Assembly (NCBI GenBank): GCA_965603355.1
Contig: CBFDCQ010000082.1
Span: 1-13,893 of the forward strand
From: CBFDCQ01 sp965603355
Lineage (GTDB): Bacteria; Hydrogenedentota; CAZGCA01; CBFDCQ01
Direction: 5' to 3'
DNA: 13,893 nt
In this document: piece by piece, positions 12,007 through 13,893 of the stretch
How positions within the stretch are numbered: the first letter of the stretch is position 1
Layout of the letters: each line of letters begins with the position of its first letter
Made by a program: the position numbers and the translations under genes
Notes under the pieces: model-generated
Database searches by the model: none
What the model was told of the DNA's origin: nothing
Seen by the model: the letters and a program-made list of their open reading frames with translations, nothing else

Positions 12007-13542
12007 TCATTCGCCGATCTGCGGTGTAAGTTCGTCCACCATTTGGAGGGCCTGTCCAGCGGAATCTTCCAGGTCGATATCGGACCTGTACTGCGAGAAC
12101 CTTATTCTGAACCTCTGCAGCTTCTTGCGCATCTCGGTGGCTTTCGTTCGCTGAGCCGAGGTTCGCGATCCCGGCCTTGGCATCCGTTGGAGCTCCGTAG
12201 CATAGCCCCGCATTTCCTGTTGCGCGTCGTTCATTTCGCGCAGCTTGTCAAAGGCGCGTACCCTTCTCTCGGCGAGCCTCTTGACCGCTTCTGCCTTCTC
12301 GGCGTCCTCAAAGAGATTCAGCGCGTAGAAAACGCTCTTGATGCCGAGAAGCTCGTCCTGCCCTTCACGCAGCTGGCCCAGATATTCGGTCCGCCGACTG
12401 AAATCGGGTGGTCGCTTGCATAGATCCTCAAGCTGGTCTCGTGTCCGACGCATCTTGTCGGCTTCTGCCGCAACACGCCTGTCGATGTCCTCGCTCCCCC
12501 TCGTGAGCAGAGCAGCGCTATCCTTGCTTGGTGCCTCCGGTTCCTTGGCGGCAAGTTGTCCTTTCAGTTGCTCAATGGGCTTGACATCCTTTGCCTGCAA
12601 CCCGTTTTCCATAAGGTTGGCGAACTTCTCCATGCAGCTGTTGTATACTCTGCACACACCGATATGCAGCCTGACGTTATCGGCAAGCATCCGGATATCG
12701 CTCCTAGTCTCCTCGAACGTCTTGACGAAAATATCATCGCTCGCGCCGGTCGGGCCTCTTACGTCCGTTGTCTCCGCCCTGTTCTTCATGCAAGTCTCGT
12801 GATGCATATCGAAGTACTCTGAACCGACCCAGCGCAGTGTTTCTGACGCTTTCTCGAGAGACTCTATGTGCTTTCTCAACCTGGAGACGTCGGTTTCCTG
12901 AGCGTAACCCGAGGATATGTTCGAGAAGCTGCCGTACGCCGCACTCAGAGACGGTTGGATCCTGGCCTCTACTGATTTCCCGACCCTGTCTGAGACGCTG
13001 AGGTACTTTCTGACCATCTGACCGGTACACATATCGTCCACGAATTCCCGGTACTTTCCGGCTGTTGTTTCCACCATGACCCAGACGGCCGCCGCCTTCC
13101 AGAGATCCTTCCCGGTCGAGTCTGACCTCGGAATCTGGTTGACCAGCTCAAGGTACCGCGGTAACACCGCGCAATCCTTCTCGATACTGTTCTTTATGGA
13201 CTCAACTGCTTTTATGTATGCAAACCGTTCACTGATCTCGTTTTGGAGTTTCTCGATCTCAACTTCGCGTTCCGCCTTGACCTTGTTCGCCTCGAGTCGG
13301 CGATTCTCAAAGACACCGATATTGAAGAGTGTCCCGATACCGCGCGTGTCTTGTTCGAGACGCAGCGCTTCATTGCCCAGCACGACGGGTAGATCTGCCA
13401 GGGGATCTCCAATGGCCGGATCTTCGGAGGGTCCTCGCTTGAAACAACCGGAAGTTAAGATAAGTGCCACACTGACGCAGAAGGCCGCGATCTTAAACAG
13501 GCCAATCCTACCACCGCCCCGCGCCCAAAAGCCTTTCGCCAT
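12007..13542 (-). CDS. Large helical lipoprotein of unknown function
   Basis: A 511-residue lipoprotein when started at ATG 13542. An upstream in-frame GTG at 13617 would overlap the promoter and hide the signal, so I reject it; GGGGGTGG (13547-13554) precedes 13542. The signal has a basic N-region (KGFWARGGGR), a hydrophobic core (15-29) and lipobox TSGC with Cys33 as the lipidation site. The +2 residue is Phe, not Asp, so outer-membrane sorting is expected in a diderm. The mature part is almost entirely charged and alpha-helical, with probable coiled coils around residues 85-135 and in the C-terminal third, and six or so further cysteines that could form disulfides in the periplasm. No enzymatic motif is seen; a structural or tethering role is possible. 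It is preceded by a near-consensus promoter and followed at 139 bp by another minus-strand gene. Confidence 0.8.
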   Translation of the reverse strand: MAKGFWARGGGRIGLFKIAAFCVSVALILTSGCFKRGPSEDPAIGDPLADLPVVLGNEALRLEQDTRGIGTLFNIGVFENRRLEANKVKAEREVEIEKLQNEISERFAYIKAVESIKNSIEKDCAVLPRYLELVNQIPRSDSTGKDLWKAAAVWVMVETTAGKYREFVDDMCTGQMVRKYLSVSDRVGKSVEARIQPSLSAAYGSFSNISSGYAQETDVSRLRKHIESLEKASETLRWVGSEYFDMHHETCMKNRAETTDVRGPTGASDDIFVKTFEETRSDIRMLADNVRLHIGVCRVYNSCMEKFANLMENGLQAKDVKPIEQLKGQLAAKEPEAPSKDSAALLTRGSEDIDRRVAAEADKMRRTRDQLEDLCKRPPDFSRRTEYLGQLREGQDELLGIKSVFYALNLFEDAEKAEAVKRLAERRVRAFDKLREMNDAQQEMRGYATELQRMPRPGSRTSAQRTKATEMRKKLQRFRIRFSQYRSDIDLEDSAGQALQMVDELTPQIGE

Positions 13543-13607
13543 GAGGCCACCCCCGCCTTCAACGAAGCATGGACAGATAAGGTTCCTAAACCTTGTAATC
13601 AGAAGGG

Positions 13608-13636
13608 ATTGTAACACATAGCTCGTTGTTTGTCAA
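13608..13636 (-). promoter_or_regulatory. Promoter of the lipoprotein gene
   Basis: On the minus strand a perfect TTGACA (13636-13631) and TACAAT (13613-13608) are 17 bp apart. The start would be near 13601, giving about 60 nt of leader before ATG 13542. This position excludes the upstream GTG at 13617 as the translation start. Confidence 0.75.
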
Positions 13637-13725
13637 GCACTTTCTCGCCCTTATGCGAAATCCGGCAGGTGGTTGCGGCTCGAGTGCGCCATGGTGTATT
13701 GTGGGCTATCGACGCCGACCGAAGG

Positions 13726-13740
13726 CTGCCGGCAGGCAGG
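13726..13740. repeat. GC-rich palindrome, REP-like
   Basis: CTGCCGGCAG (13726-13735) is a perfect 10-bp palindrome followed by GCAGG, within the 233-bp gap between the lipoprotein promoter and the right-edge IS repeats. Similar CTGCCGGCAG-type palindromes are common dispersed intergenic repeats in bacteria; only one copy is seen here. The rest of the gap holds no gene I can support. Confidence 0.3.
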
Positions 13741-13852
13741 CGCATCTACTGTCTCGTTCGCCGTATGTGTCGCGTACCGAGCCAATGATCTGCGTCTGGC
13801 CGTCTGCCACATGCCGAACGCCACTTGCGCGTTTTCGGATGTCAAGACTCTT

Positions 13853-13893
13853 TAGAAATGTCCTCTATGTTAACGCATTAGAAATGTCCTCCT
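13853..13893 (+). repeat. IS terminal repeats, right edge
   Basis: TAGAAATGTCCTCTATG (13853-13869) and TAGAAATGTCCTC (13879-13891) are direct repeats 26 bp apart. The first is the exact reverse complement of 119-135; the match extends to 22 bp with one mismatch. So the window ends inside a second copy (or other end) of the element whose transposase begins at 91. Whether this is the transposase-proximal or distal end cannot be told from 41 bp. Confidence 0.65.

Noticed and set aside
13651..13855. Open frames of about 60 codons on both strands near the right edge.
   Set aside because: Neither has a ribosome binding site, both cross the GC palindrome, and the plus-strand one runs into the IS repeat. 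No peptide character supports either.
119..13893. The idea that the whole window is a composite transposon.
   Set aside because: The interior holds purB, aroE, aroK and a tRNA, which are core chromosomal genes, with no cargo or resistance genes. Two separate insertions or assembly breaks at repeats explain the edges more simply.
1..13893. Search for CRISPR arrays, toxin-antitoxin pairs, phage genes or defence systems.
   Set aside because: No regularly spaced repeats, small paired ORFs or signature proteins of these systems were seen; only edge IS repeats and one short tandem duplication are present.

Overview
The window looks like ordinary chromosome of a diderm (Gram-negative type) bacterium of mid-range GC, bounded at both edges by the ends of an insertion sequence. 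The diderm assignment rests on a lipoprotein signal with a non-Asp +2 residue at 12007-13542 and a PilT-like ATPase at 6101-7627. No gene fixes the phylum. The metazoan-like adenylosuccinate lyase, the Ycf46-type AAA protein and the anchored papain-like peptidase would suit a little-studied environmental lineage, but that is inference.

Layout. Positions 1-160 hold the first codons of a transposase (minus strand, running off the left edge) and its terminal repeats. A secreted, membrane-anchored C39-like cysteine peptidase follows (276-1229, plus). It converges on a minus-strand operon read from 5089 down to 1250: Ycf46-type AAA ATPase, TPR protein, adenylosuccinate lyase (purB), with 15-18 bp gaps and one near-consensus promoter at 5150-5178. 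Next is a minus-strand polytopic membrane protein (5282-5931) whose frame is broken by a perfect 11-bp tandem duplication. Divergent from it is a PilT/GspE-type ATPase with an unusual N-terminal extension (6101-7627), then a tRNA-CAU gene (7733-7808).

After a 422-bp non-coding stretch comes a translationally coupled plus-strand operon: aroE (8231-9091), aroK (9088-9612) and a two-TM protein with a PH-like cytosolic domain (9599-10153). Then follow a probably leaderless coiled-coil protein (10414-11238, plus), an unrecognised Cys-containing protein (11259-11867, minus) and a large helical lipoprotein (12007-13542, minus) with a near-perfect promoter. The right edge (13853-13893) carries two direct copies of the same IS terminal motif as the left edge, in inverted orientation.

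The genes do not form one system: purine synthesis (purB), the shikimate pathway (aroE, aroK), envelope proteins and orphans are interleaved. Near-consensus sigma-70-type promoters are visible ahead of most transcription units, so operon boundaries can be drawn with fair confidence. I found no CRISPR array, toxin-antitoxin pair, phage genes or complete mobile element. The points worth a second look are the 11-bp duplication, the extended PilT-like ATPase, the leaderless start at 10414, altered active-site residues in aroK and aroE, the RBS-masking hairpin of the edge transposase, and three or four orphan proteins.
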